64,000 nucleotides of DNA from Anaerotignum propionicum DSM 1682 (lineage in GTDB: Bacteria; Bacillota; Clostridia; Lachnospirales; Anaerotignaceae). The position numbers were made by a program, and so were the translations under genes. The stretch covers positions 2,914,001 through 2,978,000 of the forward strand of contig NZ_CP014223.1 in the NCBI RefSeq assembly GCF_001561955.1. Direction: 5' to 3'. Under the pieces are notes generated by a model. It was not told the DNA's origin. It searched no databases and was given only the letters and a program-made list of their open reading frames with translations. Each line of letters begins with the position of its first letter. The stretch's first letter is position 1. This document shows positions 53,830 to 64,000 of the stretch, piece by piece.

Positions 53830-53910
53830 AATGCGCTCCTGAGGGCAAAGGTATTGAAACGCCCTATTTTCCTCGAATGGGCAACGCCCAGCCTGCGGAT
53901 TCCCATTAGG
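53830..53910. other. unexplained structured region between two terminator-like hairpins
   Basis: This unit lies between the twin hairpins after csrA. It holds AGGGC/GCCCT (53841-53865 area), GGGC-aac-GCCC (53879-53889) and AATGGG (53876-53881) with CCCATT (53902-53907); the last two are mutually exclusive. There is no ORF. It does not fit a riboswitch class I know. It could be a small RNA or the remnant of a mobile element. Confidence 0.35.
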
Positions 53911-53920
53911 AAGGTCTGAA

Positions 53921-53958
53921 AGGGAAGTACTATTTATAAAAATAGCTCTTCCTTTTTT
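53921..53958 (+). terminator. second terminator-like hairpin (copy 2)
   Basis: GGGAAGTACTATT pairs with AATAGCTCTTCC, followed by TTTTTTATTTTG. The stem sequence is closely related to the copy at 53714. Confidence 0.7.
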
Positions 53959-54091
53959 ATTTTGTTTAAATTCTTGCCCCATTTATTCATGGGTATAACC
54001 ATGTCAGTTTTTGCTCACTACGAGATTGCTTTTCAAAAATTCATTTCAAAAGCCCCCAAAGGAAGAGTAGTTCCTGATAAATGTAGAGAGA

Positions 54092-54124
54092 CAAAATAAG
54101 TGTATCGGCTTTCGCCAATACACC
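54092..54124 (-). terminator. terminator of the amino-acid ABC/racemase unit
   Basis: GTGTATCGGC (54100-54109) pairs with GCCAATACAC (54114-54123); on the minus strand TTATTTTGT follows. Confidence 0.75.
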
Positions 54125-54131
54125 CTTATCG

Positions 54132-54947
54132 TTAAATATATGCTTTTCCCTTAGCCACAATGGAAACGTGACCTGTAATTTGAAGCGCCGTCATCTTCCC
54201 ATCCGTCATAACAACCTGTACCCCCATGGTACCTCCCGGCTGATTGCAATCTACGGAAACAGTACTCCTCGCTTGTATTGCTAAAAATATACCAATTGCA
54301 GAGGTGCCGCTTCCACAGCCCCTTTCCCAGATGAGGCTTGTACCTTTCACGCAAATCAGTGGCTCCAACTCTCTGGTTTCTCCATCCCACAGAAGGATTC
54401 CAAAAGCATCAGGCATGCTATCTGCCCATAGTGAAGAAGCCTGCTCCGCCTTCATTCTGGCATTTTCACCCCATAATTTACGCTCTACAATAATATGGGC
54501 AATGCCTTCAAAACGAACCACAGGGAGTGTGAACGCTTTACTTCCTATGAAAAATGTCTCCCAATCCACAGAAAAGGGCAAGGGCATGTCAACCTTCCCC
54601 AAATATCCCGACTCTATCTTTTGAATTTCACATGAAACTAAATTCTTGGCACCGGATACCTCCAGTAAAACAGTTTCTGTTGCATTTAGGGGCAGTTGCT
54701 TCTGCTCCATCAGGCAAGCCGCCAAGGAAAGGGTAGCATTTCCACAAAATTCCCCTGCCATCATGCGTAATGCCTTTGCCGCATGTTTATTCTTGGGCTC
54801 TTGAATAAAGCCCACCTGCTCCCCATAAATGCTATTGTAAGCCATTAGCTTTTCCGCCACCTCTAGATGTTGCTCCTCAGAAAGCGGAGTTTCCACTAAA
54901 ATCGTCATATTTTCCGTTGGACTGGTTTTTATAAAGTCAATTTCCAC
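54132..54947 (-). CDS. DapF-fold amino-acid racemase/epimerase-like protein
   Basis: A 271-residue protein of the diaminopimelate-epimerase fold with its two active-site motifs, EFCGNATLS (near residue 68) and ERGCGSGTSA (near 210), each holding the catalytic Cys. In true DapF these read FCGNGARC and CGSGACA, so the specificity is probably different; histidine racemases of this fold are one possibility. The start is GTG 54947 behind AAGGTGG. It is the last gene of an amino-acid ABC importer unit, so a role in converting the imported amino acid is inferred. Confidence 0.75.
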   Translation of the reverse strand: MEIDFIKTSPTENMTILVETPLSEEQHLEVAEKLMAYNSIYGEQVGFIQEPKNKHAAKALRMMAGEFCGNATLSLAACLMEQKQLPLNATETVLLEVSGAKNLVSCEIQKIESGYLGKVDMPLPFSVDWETFFIGSKAFTLPVVRFEGIAHIIVERKLWGENARMKAEQASSLWADSMPDAFGILLWDGETRELEPLICVKGTSLIWERGCGSGTSAIGIFLAIQARSTVSVDCNQPGGTMGVQVVMTDGKMTALQITGHVSIVAKGKAYI

Positions 54948-54959
54948 AAAATTCCCACC

Positions 54960-55721
54960 TTACTGTTGAAAACGTCCCAAAAATGCTTTTGTTCTTTCCT
55001 GCTTGGGATTATTGATTACTTCCTCAGGTGCTCCCTCTTCCACAATCACACCGCCGTCCATAAAAATAATATGGTTGGAGACGTCTCTTGCAAAGGACAT
55101 CTCATGGGTTACAATAACCATGGTCATATGCTCTGCCGCCAAATCCTTAATTACCTTCAAAATTTCCCCTGTCAGTTCAGGGTCAAGGGCAGATGTTGGT
55201 TCATCAAAGAACAAAATTTTCGGCTTCATTGCCAATGCACGGGCAATAGATACACGCTGCTGCTGTCCGCCGGAAAGCTGATGGGGATAAGCATCTTCCT
55301 TTTCAGAAAGACCCATCTTCGCCAAAAGCACCCTTGCCTCAGCAAAAACCTCCTCCTTGGGCCGTTTCCCAATTAGAATGGGAGGTTCTGTAATATTCTT
55401 CATCACAGAGTAATGGGGAAATAAATTAAAATTTTGGAACACAAGCCCAAAATGTTTTTTAATCTCTCTAAGCTTATTTTCATCCACATAGCTGGATACT
55501 CCATTATCGTCTGACTTAGCAGCATAGTTGCCCAGATAAATCAAATCTCCTCCATCCATGGTTTCCAATAGGGTTGCACAACGCAACAAGGTAGATTTTC
55601 CAGAACCCGATGGCCCAATAATTGATACAACTTGTCCCTCTGAAACAGAAAGGGAAATATCTTTCAAAACTTCATTATCTCCGAATTTCTTATTACAGTG
55701 ATTTATTTCTAATACCTTCAT
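54960..55721 (-). CDS. polar amino-acid ABC transporter ATP-binding protein
   Basis: A GlnQ/HisP-type cytoplasmic ATPase of 253 residues. Walker [11 protein letters not shown]-loop [17 protein letters not shown], signature [15 protein letters not shown], Walker [16 protein letters not shown]-loop [18 protein letters not shown] precedes ATG 55721. It works with the permease and binding protein just upstream. Confidence 0.95.
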   Translation of the reverse strand: MKVLEINHCNKKFGDNEVLKDISLSVSEGQVVSIIGPSGSGKSTLLRCATLLETMDGGDLIYLGNYAAKSDDNGVSSYVDENKLREIKKHFGLVFQNFNLFPHYSVMKNITEPPILIGKRPKEEVFAEARVLLAKMGLSEKEDAYPHQLSGGQQQRVSIARALAMKPKILFFDEPTSALDPELTGEILKVIKDLAAEHMTMVIVTHEMSFARDVSNHIIFMDGGVIVEEGAPEEVINNPKQERTKAFLGRFQQ

Positions 55722-55734
55722 GTTTATCCCTCCC

Positions 55735-56526
55735 TTAACGATAATAGCTCAAAGCTCTTTCCACCCGCTCCATCACATGAGCCACTACCGCATTAAATAC
55801 AAAGTAGAAAGCACCTGCAATGAATAGAGGAATAATCGTGGTTTTTGCCGCCGCAATTTGCTTTGCCAGCGTAAACATTTCTGTGTAATTTAAAACAAAA
55901 GCCATAGCTGTATCCTTAACCAATGTAATAATCTCATTGGTCACAGGTGGCAAAATGCGCTTTACCATTTGAGGGAAAACAATCTTAAAAAAGGTCTGAT
56001 ATTTATTATAACCCAAAACTGAGGACGCCTCGTACTGTCCAACAGGAATGGATTCAATACCAGAGCGATAGATTTCAGCAAAATAAGCCGCATAATTAAT
56101 TGAAAAACCAATTAAAACTGCAATCAGTCTATATTCTTTACTTAAGTTAATTCCAAAAACATAGTATGGTGCAAAATAAACCACCAAAAGCTGAAGCATT
56201 AAGGGCGTACCCCTTAAAATAGAAATATATATTTTTGCCAAAAACTGAATCGGCTTAAAGTTCCCAGTCCAACTGCACAAAATTCTTTTAATTGAATTAA
56301 ATAAAAACAATAATTTTGTCTTGCGATTGTCATTGGAAATCATTCTCCCCGCAGAACCATCTTTTTGAAGCAAAAACCCAAAGGGTGTCCATTTTGACAT
56401 GCGGGCAAAGGCCACCAAAAGACCTAATGGCATAGAAAACACCAATGTTAAAACAAAAATAAGCAGTGTTGCCAGCATGCCATCCCCAAGCTGGTATATG
56501 ATATTGAAATATTCGGCCGAACCCAT
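55735..56526 (-). CDS. polar amino-acid ABC transporter permease with cytoplasmic insert
   Basis: A HisM/GlnP-type membrane permease of 263 residues. The family features [17 protein letters not shown] and the coupling loop [29 protein letters not shown] are clear. Between the first helix (about 12-40) and ILRGTP there are about 50 extra residues, rich in polar and basic side chains (about 44-93), not usual in this family. ATG 56526 is preceded by GGGGG; the frame is open to 56574. Confidence 0.9.
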   Translation of the reverse strand: MGSAEYFNIIYQLGDGMLATLLIFVLTLVFSMPLGLLVAFARMSKWTPFGFLLQKDGSAGRMISNDNRKTKLLFLFNSIKRILCSWTGNFKPIQFLAKIYISILRGTPLMLQLLVVYFAPYYVFGINLSKEYRLIAVLIGFSINYAAYFAEIYRSGIESIPVGQYEASSVLGYNKYQTFFKIVFPQMVKRILPPVTNEIITLVKDTAMAFVLNYTEMFTLAKQIAAAKTTIIPLFIAGAFYFVFNAVVAHVMERVERALSYYR

Positions 56527-56630
56527 AAGAAAACCCCCATATTTTGCAATTTTTACATATCCTCGAAAAAGCAAGGATAAGCGTGCCGGATTTCCGACAC
56601 GCTTGAATCACCCGTTTATTTTACACCAAA

Positions 56631-57473
56631 TTACTTTCCAAGGCAAATCATTTGATCTAAATTATAATCCTTATAATTTGCTGCAATGGTATCAATGGTA
56701 CCATCTTTTAACATTTCATATAAGGTTTCCTGAACCTGATCACGAAGTTCTGTGTTGCCCTTCTTAAAGCCCACCGCATACTGCTCTGTAGACAAAGGCT
56801 CCTCCAACTTTGCAAATGTATCTCCACGTGAGGTTAATTGATACTGCGCCACACCGATATCAACAGCAATGGCATCAATGGAACCGGCTTCCAAATTCAT
56901 AAAAGCTGAATTATAATCTTTTGATTGTTCCAAGGAAGCAAAGCTTGCCGCTAATGCAAGGTTTTCATCGTTATCCTCCTGATTTGTCAAAGCAGTTAAT
57001 GCAGAAGAATCTGCCTGAGTCATAACAACCTTTCCAGCCAAATCAGCTTTTGTTTTAATGCCGGAGTCTGCTTTCACTACAAAAACAATGCTGTTGTCTA
57101 CATAAGGATCAGAGAAAGTGTAGCTATCCTCTCTGCCTGTCATAGTAAAGCCATTCCAAATACAATCAATGGAACCACTGTTTAGTTCCATATCCTTGGC
57201 ATCCCAATCAATTGGTTGTTTCACCAATTCCCAACCATGACGCTGACAGACCTCTGCAGCCAAATCCAAGTCAAACCCAACATAATCTCCCGCATCATTA
57301 CGGTATCCATAAGGAGGATACTCAGCATCAAAACCAACAATCAATTTTGTACGTTCAGCCGCTGTAGCATCTTGTCCAGGAGTTGCGTTGGCTTTTCCAT
57401 TAGTGCTGCCACAACCCACCAACACAGAAACACTCATTAGCATTGCTACAAATATTCCCAAATATTTTTTCAT
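56631..57473 (-). CDS. amino-acid ABC transporter substrate-binding lipoprotein
   Basis: A family-3 extracellular solute-binding protein (280 residues) anchored by a lipoprotein signal (VSVLVGCGS). The core shows LIVGFDAEYPPYGYRNDAGDYVGFDLDLAAEV, IDCIWNGFTMTGREDSYTFSDPYVDN and AVGFKKGNTELRDQV, typical of polar amino-acid binders; Arg and Asp in the pocket region (GRED, FSDP) fit an alpha-amino-acid ligand. ATG 57473 follows AAGGGG. It is the first gene of the unit. Confidence 0.94.
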   Translation of the reverse strand: MKKYLGIFVAMLMSVSVLVGCGSTNGKANATPGQDATAAERTKLIVGFDAEYPPYGYRNDAGDYVGFDLDLAAEVCQRHGWELVKQPIDWDAKDMELNSGSIDCIWNGFTMTGREDSYTFSDPYVDNSIVFVVKADSGIKTKADLAGKVVMTQADSSALTALTNQEDNDENLALAASFASLEQSKDYNSAFMNLEAGSIDAIAVDIGVAQYQLTSRGDTFAKLEEPLSTEQYAVGFKKGNTELRDQVQETLYEMLKDGTIDTIAANYKDYNLDQMICLGK

Positions 57474-57506
57474 ACTACATTTCCCCTTTTTCATTTTTTC
57501 TACAAC

Positions 57507-57523
57507 TAAGGCCTATGGCCTTA
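57507..57523. promoter_or_regulatory. palindrome in the leader of the amino-acid ABC unit
   Basis: TAAGGCC-TAT-GGCCTTA is a perfect 7+7 palindrome 34 bases before the binding-protein start. A candidate promoter TTTACT-N17-TAATAT lies just further upstream on the minus strand. It could be an operator; no regulator gene is adjacent. Confidence 0.45.
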
Positions 57524-57603
57524 ACTCTTTATTATATTATCACATTACCACGCTAAAGTAAAGAGCTTTTTCTCAATTTAACCCTTCTTTTTATGCAAAG
57601 CAC

Positions 57604-57630
57604 AAAAAAACAGACAGTATCTCTGTCTGC
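57604..57630 (-). terminator. terminator downstream of the SPOCS/LysM gene
   Basis: CAGACAG-tatct-CTGTCTG stem; on the minus strand TTTTTTT follows. It separates the SPOCS/LysM gene from the ABC unit. The stretch 57631-57880 shows no gene. Confidence 0.75.
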
Positions 57631-57880
57631 CCAAAGATGGGACATATCCCATTCTTATATAAAATAGCTTTATTTTCTCATAAAACGGTGCATAACAGCT
57701 CTCTCTATGTCTCTTGATAAAAATATCCGTCCAACAACTTCCATTGCTGAGAAGGCCTTTTAGATACTCAAATTAAGTCAATCCCACTACGTCTTATCAC
57801 AAAGTGTTTTTAGTTTAAGAAAGCAGGGAAATGATGCTTAAAATTACATCTTGTACGCCTCTTATATTTTTTCATATGCA

Positions 57881-57904
57881 TCCACCGCCTAAAAAGGCGG
57901 TGGA
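57881..57904. repeat. short GC-rich palindrome, IS200/IS605-end-like
   Basis: TCCACCGCC and GGCGGTGGA form a perfect 9-bp stem around TAAAAA. There is no T run on either side, so it is not a clear terminator. Short hairpins of this kind occur at the ends of IS200/IS605 elements, but no transposase gene or second end is visible. Confidence 0.35.
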
Positions 57905-57943
57905 ATTCAAAAAAATCGTTGAAATAACCCGCATATAATACTG

Positions 57944-59506
57944 TTATCGCATCATTTTGATAATCAATAACTTCTGGCCTGGATAAATTTTATCAGGATC
58001 TTCAATGTCGTTAACCATTAAAATACGATCAATTGTGGTATCAAAGTGTTTTGCAATCTTCCATAAACTATCTCCTGGCTGCACAGTATAAATTACAGCG
58101 CCTGCCATAGGCTTTTGGGATATATCGGTATTTTTTAGGCGAATATCCGTAACAAGCTGAGCGGTTTCTTGTCTTTTCGCATCTGCCTCAAGCACAATAG
58201 ATGCGTATAACTCACCCTCTCGATCGGATAAAATCTGAAAATCCATCTCCTCAAGTCTGCCTTTTGTACTTACCTCATCAGAGGGCATAACACCCTTCAT
58301 TTCAATTTTTTGGTTAAAGGGAATTCCCTTATTTGCCATACAAACCGCATGATCATCCTCTTGGCATAAATACATAATCTCCACATTCAAAACACCCTCA
58401 ACTTGAATCATATCTTCTTGGGGGCTTACGTCCTGAATATGTAGTGTTCCCCATGTTTTCCCTGCCTGCAGCATAGGAAGCTCACTTTGATCCAATGTAA
58501 TTTTCTCTTTTAAAGAAAATTGATTTTTTGCTCTGCAAATGCAAACGGGATAAATCACGGTTTCCCGCATAACTTCTGTTTCCATACCCGGTGCATAGGC
58601 ATCGGTAACCACAGTTTTCTCTGTTGCATCCCATGCTGACATCTCGCTCATAATAGATACATTCATATCTAAAATTCTAGGCTCACCATCGTCATCAAGA
58701 CAGGTTTTAATTGAGGCATCGTCGATAGTTAAATTTACATCAACCACACTTTTTGGCGTAATCTTATCCGCTTCTAAATATCCGTTAAAAGGTATTTTTT
58801 CGCTCCATGAATGCACAGTTCCTGTCCCCTGGTCATCCGTATATAAAATATTAACAATAAGATTACTGCGAATCATTACCTTGCCATCCATTGGACGAAC
58901 TTCTTGATCTGTCAAATAAAAATCGCAACTCAAAATCTCTCCAACAGCCGGTGCCGTTTGAGGTAATGTAATTTCCTCTTTCACCGTGAATCCTTCTTTT
59001 TTCTCAGCAACTACTTCCTCCATGCGAAGCTTACCTTCCAAAAAGGCCATTCCACCGCTGTCGCCAGGTGCAACAACATTAACTTTATGTACACGTTCTG
59101 CATTTGCTGTCAATCCAATGACTGCCTTTATTCCTAACTTTCTATCATTGATTACTTGGCAATCCAAATGTTCCAATGTTGTAGTTAGTTTTACCTGCAT
59201 ATCCTTTTCCAATCCATCCATGTAGATGATATCCTCAATGGGTAAACTGGATTTCATCGCATATACTGCATCGTCACCCTTTTCAGAAGAATATAGAATT
59301 GTAAGATCCAAGTCGCCCGAAACGTTGATGCGATCGTCCCCCACTCTTACATCCTTCATTTTTACTTTTCCATGGCAACACAAAACTTCATTTACGTCAG
59401 GCTTGCTGTCAGGCGCGATGATATCCCCTTCCAGCAAGATTTGGGAGGCTTGTTTCCCACCCTGCTGCTTCAATACAATTTCTTCTCTTTCCCATTCCAT
59501 CGGCAT
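57944..59506 (-). CDS. SPOCS (DUF3794) and LysM domain protein, SipL-like
   Basis: A 520-residue protein with three SPOCS/DUF3794 repeats (about 35-150, 175-300, 330-455; for example LLEGDIIAPDSKPDVNEVLC and LQAGKTWGTLHIQDV) and a C-terminal LysM domain (YTVQPGDSLWKIAKHFDTTIDRILMVNDIEDPDKIYPGQKLLI). This is the architecture of Clostridioides SipL, which binds SpoIVA on the forespore during spore envelope assembly. AAGGAGG precedes ATG 59506. A sigma-E-like -10 (AATACAAT on the minus strand, 59628-59621) lies upstream without a clear -35. Confidence 0.88.
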   Translation of the reverse strand: MPMEWEREEIVLKQQGGKQASQILLEGDIIAPDSKPDVNEVLCCHGKVKMKDVRVGDDRINVSGDLDLTILYSSEKGDDAVYAMKSSLPIEDIIYMDGLEKDMQVKLTTTLEHLDCQVINDRKLGIKAVIGLTANAERVHKVNVVAPGDSGGMAFLEGKLRMEEVVAEKKEGFTVKEEITLPQTAPAVGEILSCDFYLTDQEVRPMDGKVMIRSNLIVNILYTDDQGTGTVHSWSEKIPFNGYLEADKITPKSVVDVNLTIDDASIKTCLDDDGEPRILDMNVSIMSEMSAWDATEKTVVTDAYAPGMETEVMRETVIYPVCICRAKNQFSLKEKITLDQSELPMLQAGKTWGTLHIQDVSPQEDMIQVEGVLNVEIMYLCQEDDHAVCMANKGIPFNQKIEMKGVMPSDEVSTKGRLEEMDFQILSDREGELYASIVLEADAKRQETAQLVTDIRLKNTDISQKPMAGAVIYTVQPGDSLWKIAKHFDTTIDRILMVNDIEDPDKIYPGQKLLIIKMMR

Positions 59507-59689
59507 AAAAAACCTCCTTCGCTATTCTTGCGGCAGTTTTCAGACACTGATTTCGGGCTTTTCCTTTTTTTCGGTCACCATCCACCCTTTGTCTATATAT
59601 AAATATATTGAAATTCTTCTATTGTATTCCTAAAAATAAGGGTTTCCCATAAAAATGTTGTTTTACTTTTTTATTCTGTAGGGAAAAAG

Positions 59690-59740
59690 CGAAATAAAAA
59701 AATCCCATTATACAATGTTTGAAGAAAACATGTATAACAG
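59690..59740 (-). other. inverted repeat in the lepB-SPOCS intergenic region
   Basis: Within the 59507-60002 gap, TTATACAATGTTT (59708-59720) pairs with AAACATGTATAA around GAAG, and on the minus strand TTTTTTTATTTC follows five bases later. It may be a second terminator after lepB. The rest of the gap shows no gene. Confidence 0.45.
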
Positions 59741-60002
59741 GACCTCACTTTATTAATAAATTGTCTAGGGAGTGTTCATTCAATGGTAAAGGTTCAGAGT
59801 GAAAGATATTTCAATTGACAAGAAAAATCCAAGGAATACTGGCACCATTACAAGAAAAACTAGGGTTTTACTTGCTCGCTCATATAAAATCATTCCATTC
59901 ATCTCAAAAGGAATCAGCCTTTATTCTTCCTATTTGCTTGATGTTGGCGAAAAAATCTTATTTCTAATCTCTCTTTGAACTTCATATTTTATTTCTCTGA
60001 TG

Positions 60003-60032
60003 AAAAACCAAAGCAAAAGTACTTCTGGTTTT
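60003..60032 (-). terminator. terminator overlapping the lepB stop
   Basis: On the minus strand AAAACCA pairs with TGGTTTT around GAAGTACTTTTGCTT and TTTC follows; the stem overlaps the stop codon. Confidence 0.6.
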
Positions 60033-60534
60033 AAAAGCAGCTCAATTCCGAAATAGGAAACCAGCGAAATACAGCCTTTCCTGTCAAATCATCACAGGAA
60101 ATCACACCCATTTGGCGGCTATCATAACTTAAATCTCGATTATCACCCAAAACAAACACGGTACCTTGCGGTATTGTCATATCCACAATACCCTTGGTAG
60201 GTTCGTCTATATAATCCTCTTCCAGTATTTTACCATTAATTTCAACGGAGCCATCAGGAAGCAGTCTAATATGATCCCCCTCAGTAGCCACAATCCTCTT
60301 TAAAACTGTTTTCTCCTTTCCGCTATCATTGTACTGAAAAACGATAATATCACCTTTTTCATACCATCCCATCTGAACGAAAAAGCGGCTCATACAGATA
60401 ATATCACCATCATTTAAGGTAGGATCCATAGAACTTCCCTCTAGTTTCACTGGCCATAAAAAGAAAAATAATATCATTATGATAATTGCTGCCCTAACAA
60501 TTACATTTGCCCAATCTTTTACAACTTCATTCAA
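60031..60534 (-). CDS. lepB: signal peptidase I
   Basis: A membrane serine protease that removes signal peptides from exported proteins. The 167-residue protein has one N-terminal membrane helix (residues 10-28), catalytic Ser in EGSSMDPTLNDGD, and catalytic Lys in KTVLKRIVATEGD, followed by VLGDNRDLSYDSRQMG. The start is TTG 60534 behind GAGAGG. It stands alone. Confidence 0.95.
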   Translation of the reverse strand: MNEVVKDWANVIVRAAIIIMILFFFLWPVKLEGSSMDPTLNDGDIICMSRFFVQMGWYEKGDIIVFQYNDSGKEKTVLKRIVATEGDHIRLLPDGSVEINGKILEEDYIDEPTKGIVDMTIPQGTVFVLGDNRDLSYDSRQMGVISCDDLTGKAVFRWFPISELSCF

Positions 60535-60688
60535 AACTATTTACCTCTCTGTGCAATTATTTTATGATGACAAATTGTTACCTCTCTATATAAAAGTATA
60601 CAAATTTCTCCAAAAATAGCAAGACAAAAGAAAAGGTAAATTTAGGAATTATAAAAAATCTGGAAAAGTTTGCTCTAAAATTTCAGGC

Positions 60689-60717
60689 AAAAAAATAAGC
60701 CCAAATTTTCAGGCTTA
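60689..60717 (-). terminator. terminator of the DUF6472-ACT pair
   Basis: On the minus strand TAAGCC pairs with GGGCTTA around TGAAAATTT, followed by TTTTTTT. The rest of 60535-60820 shows no gene. Confidence 0.7.
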
Positions 60718-60820
60718 GGATAATCTTTAAAATATGCTTTTGATGATGATCTTTCCTCATAGAGACTTAGAAATCTTTTCTTATAATAATATTGTCGTTC
60801 ATTATAATAGGATAACTATG

Positions 60821-61103
60821 CTACATCCTTTCCCCAAAGCTATATCCTTCTCTTTCCGCTAAACATGCTGATATTTTTGCCAAAATTCCTACCATGGAAA
60901 ATTCCATTTGACCCACAATACGAAAACAGCACCATCCGTCTTCACGTACCTCAGCGTCTTTTGGTAATAGAGCCGTGGGGCAAACCAAAGAAAGCTCATG
61001 ATCCGTTCTGGACCAAAAGCTAAAACATCCTAAATCCATTATTTCATGGACTTCTATCCATTTTGCCACTGAGAAAATCTATATTTAACCATTCCAACAA
61101 CAT
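60821..61103 (-). pseudogene. ACT-domain protein, frameshifted and shortened
   Basis: The ATG at 61103 follows GAGGGG at seven bases and gives MLLEWLNIDF, but that frame soon stops. Removing one T at a T4 run (61074-61077) joins it to SVAKWIEVHEIMDLG and SRTDHELSLVCP, then GWCCFRIVGQMEFSMVGILAKISACLAE, the pattern of small ACT_7-type proteins with their usual DFSV start. The C-terminus ends early at GERM, without the usual final strand. A reading from GTG 61069 is open (82 residues) but lacks a ribosome site. The gene is probably decayed. Confidence 0.65.
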
Positions 61104-61114
61104 TTCTTTTCCCC

Positions 61115-61291
61115 TCAGATTTGCTTTTGAACCGTTTTATATTCATTTTCCAAACGATAATAGGGACATTCACTATTTTCGTCCCTCAAGAATCGTTCCA
61201 TTTCATCTTCATCTAAATTCACTTGGCAATAATATTCATCATATACTTCGTCATAACTAAAGTATAGACATGTATCACAATTTGACTTCAT
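61115..61291 (-). CDS. DUF6472-like small Cys-rich protein
   Basis: A 58-residue protein, MKSNCDTCLYFSYDEVYDEYYCQ and so on, with four Cys (CxxC near the N-terminus, YYC, ECPYY) and an acidic middle (LDEDEMERFLRDE), ending KTVQKQI. The pattern matches the small DUF6472 proteins of Lachnospiraceae. GGAGAAGG precedes ATG 61291, and the stop overlaps the ribosome site of the ACT gene. The function is unknown; a metal site is plausible. Confidence 0.75.
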   Translation of the reverse strand: MKSNCDTCLYFSYDEVYDEYYCQVNLDEDEMERFLRDENSECPYYRLENEYKTVQKQI

Positions 61292-61345
61292 TTCCTTCTC
61301 CTATTTTAATATGATGAACTTATTTCTCATTTTGAATAAAAGTAA

Positions 61346-61375
61346 AAACCACTTCTTAAATTTAAGAAGTGGTTT
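61346..61375 (-). terminator. terminator of the rRNA-tRNA operon
   Basis: AAACCACTTCTTAAA and TTTAAGAAGTGGTTT form a perfect palindrome; on the minus strand TTTTTACTTTT continues. It lies just after tRNA-Val. Confidence 0.9.
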
Positions 61376-61380
61376 AAATA

Positions 61381-61453
61381 TGGGAGTTACAGGGCTCGAA
61401 CCTGTGACCCTCTGCTTGTAAGGCAGATGCTCTCCCAGCTGAGCTAAACTCCC
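61381..61453 (-). tRNA. tRNA-Val (anticodon TAC)
   Basis: On the minus strand the acceptor GGGAGTT pairs with AACTCCC, and the anticodon loop CTTACAA gives TAC. CCA is not encoded. Confidence 0.95.
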
Positions 61454-61458
61454 ATAAA

Positions 61459-61532
<74 letters not shown>

Positions 61533-61569
61533 ACATTAGAATATGGTTGCTGGATAAATTATTAAATGA

Positions 61570-61642
61570 CAGGGGCAGAAGGACTCGAACCCTCGACATT
61601 TGGTTTTGGAGACCAACGTTCTACCGACTGAACTATACCCCT
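61570..61642 (-). tRNA. tRNA-Trp (anticodon CCA)
   Basis: On the minus strand the acceptor AGGGGTA pairs with TGCCCCT, and the anticodon loop CTCCAAA gives CCA. It is the first tRNA after the 23S rRNA. Confidence 0.94.
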
Positions 61643-61712
61643 ATAAGGTATTTCGCAAAGCGAAGATACACCTTCAAAACTGAATACAAGACATTTTATC
61701 ATCAATCGAATT

Positions 61713-64000
<2,288 letters not shown>

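Noticed and set aside
53830-53910. Possible c-di-GMP-I riboswitch after csrA
   Set aside because: GGGCAAAG and GAAA are present, but the conserved GACGCAAAGCC core and receptor pairing are not, and no gene follows in the right direction.
59830-59860. Second sigma-54 promoter (TGGCAC on the plus strand)
   Set aside because: No TTGC follows at the required five-base spacing, and there is no gene downstream on that strand.

Overview
The window comes from an AT-rich, motile, probably spore-forming member of the Clostridia. The evidence is a Gram-positive flagellar and chemotaxis set of the Bacillus/Clostridium type (CheC, CheD, CheV, CheC-FliN fused FliY, FliW-CsrA), strong AGGAGG-type ribosome sites, a SipL-like spore protein and a DUF6472-like small protein. 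An Anaerotignum- or Lachnospirales-like genome is a reasonable guess, but this is inference from gene content, not a placement.

Region 1 (1-5 kb): acyl-CoA dehydrogenase and EtfB read leftward from what looks like a sigma-54 promoter. A divergent PAS/AAA+ sigma-54 activator reads rightward, followed by a secreted metallo-beta-lactamase-fold protein. Region 2 (5-12 kb): housekeeping and envelope genes. These are FtsH, a frameshifted MarR regulator with its operator, MurA, tRNA-Gly, MscL, and a two-gene unit of a divergent FtsE-like ATPase and a membrane-anchored C39-like peptidase.

Region 3 (12-35.5 kb): the main leftward flagellar cluster. Read in transcription order it is fliK-flgD-flgE-flbD-motA-motB-fliM-fliY-cheY-fliO-fliP-fliQ-fliR-flhB-flhA-fliA-flgF-flgG-cheC-cheD, then cheV and fliD-fliS-fliT-like. 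A rightward ParA-like ATPase plus ComFB-domain protein sits between fliD and cheV. The basal-body genes flgBC and fliEFGHIJ, flhF/flhG and flagellin are not in the window.

Region 4 (36-44 kb): tRNA-Arg, then a leftward unit of FliK-like, FlhB-C-like, PilZ and a giant S-layer-homology protein. Region 5 (44-53.7 kb): rightward cheA-cheW-cheR-cheB and flgM-flgN-flgK-flgL-yviE-like-fliW-csrA. Together regions 3-5 encode the hook, export gate, stator, switch, signalling pathway, late-gene sigma factor with its anti-sigma factor, and the CsrA/FliW translational loop.

Region 6 (54-61.3 kb): an amino-acid ABC importer with a DapF-fold racemase-like enzyme, a SPOCS/LysM spore protein, signal peptidase I, and a DUF6472-like/ACT-domain pair in which the ACT gene is frameshifted. 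Region 7 (61.3-64 kb): the 3' part of a leftward rRNA operon, with 23S rRNA followed directly by tRNA-Trp, tRNA-Asp and tRNA-Val and no 5S in between.

The observations most worth following are the ParA-ComFB pair inside the flagellar cluster, the FtsE-like/C39 pair without FtsX, the FliY linker with two FliM-type CheY-binding peptides, the S-layer gene translationally coupled to a PilZ gene, and the sigma-54 control of the acyl-CoA dehydrogenase/Etf unit.
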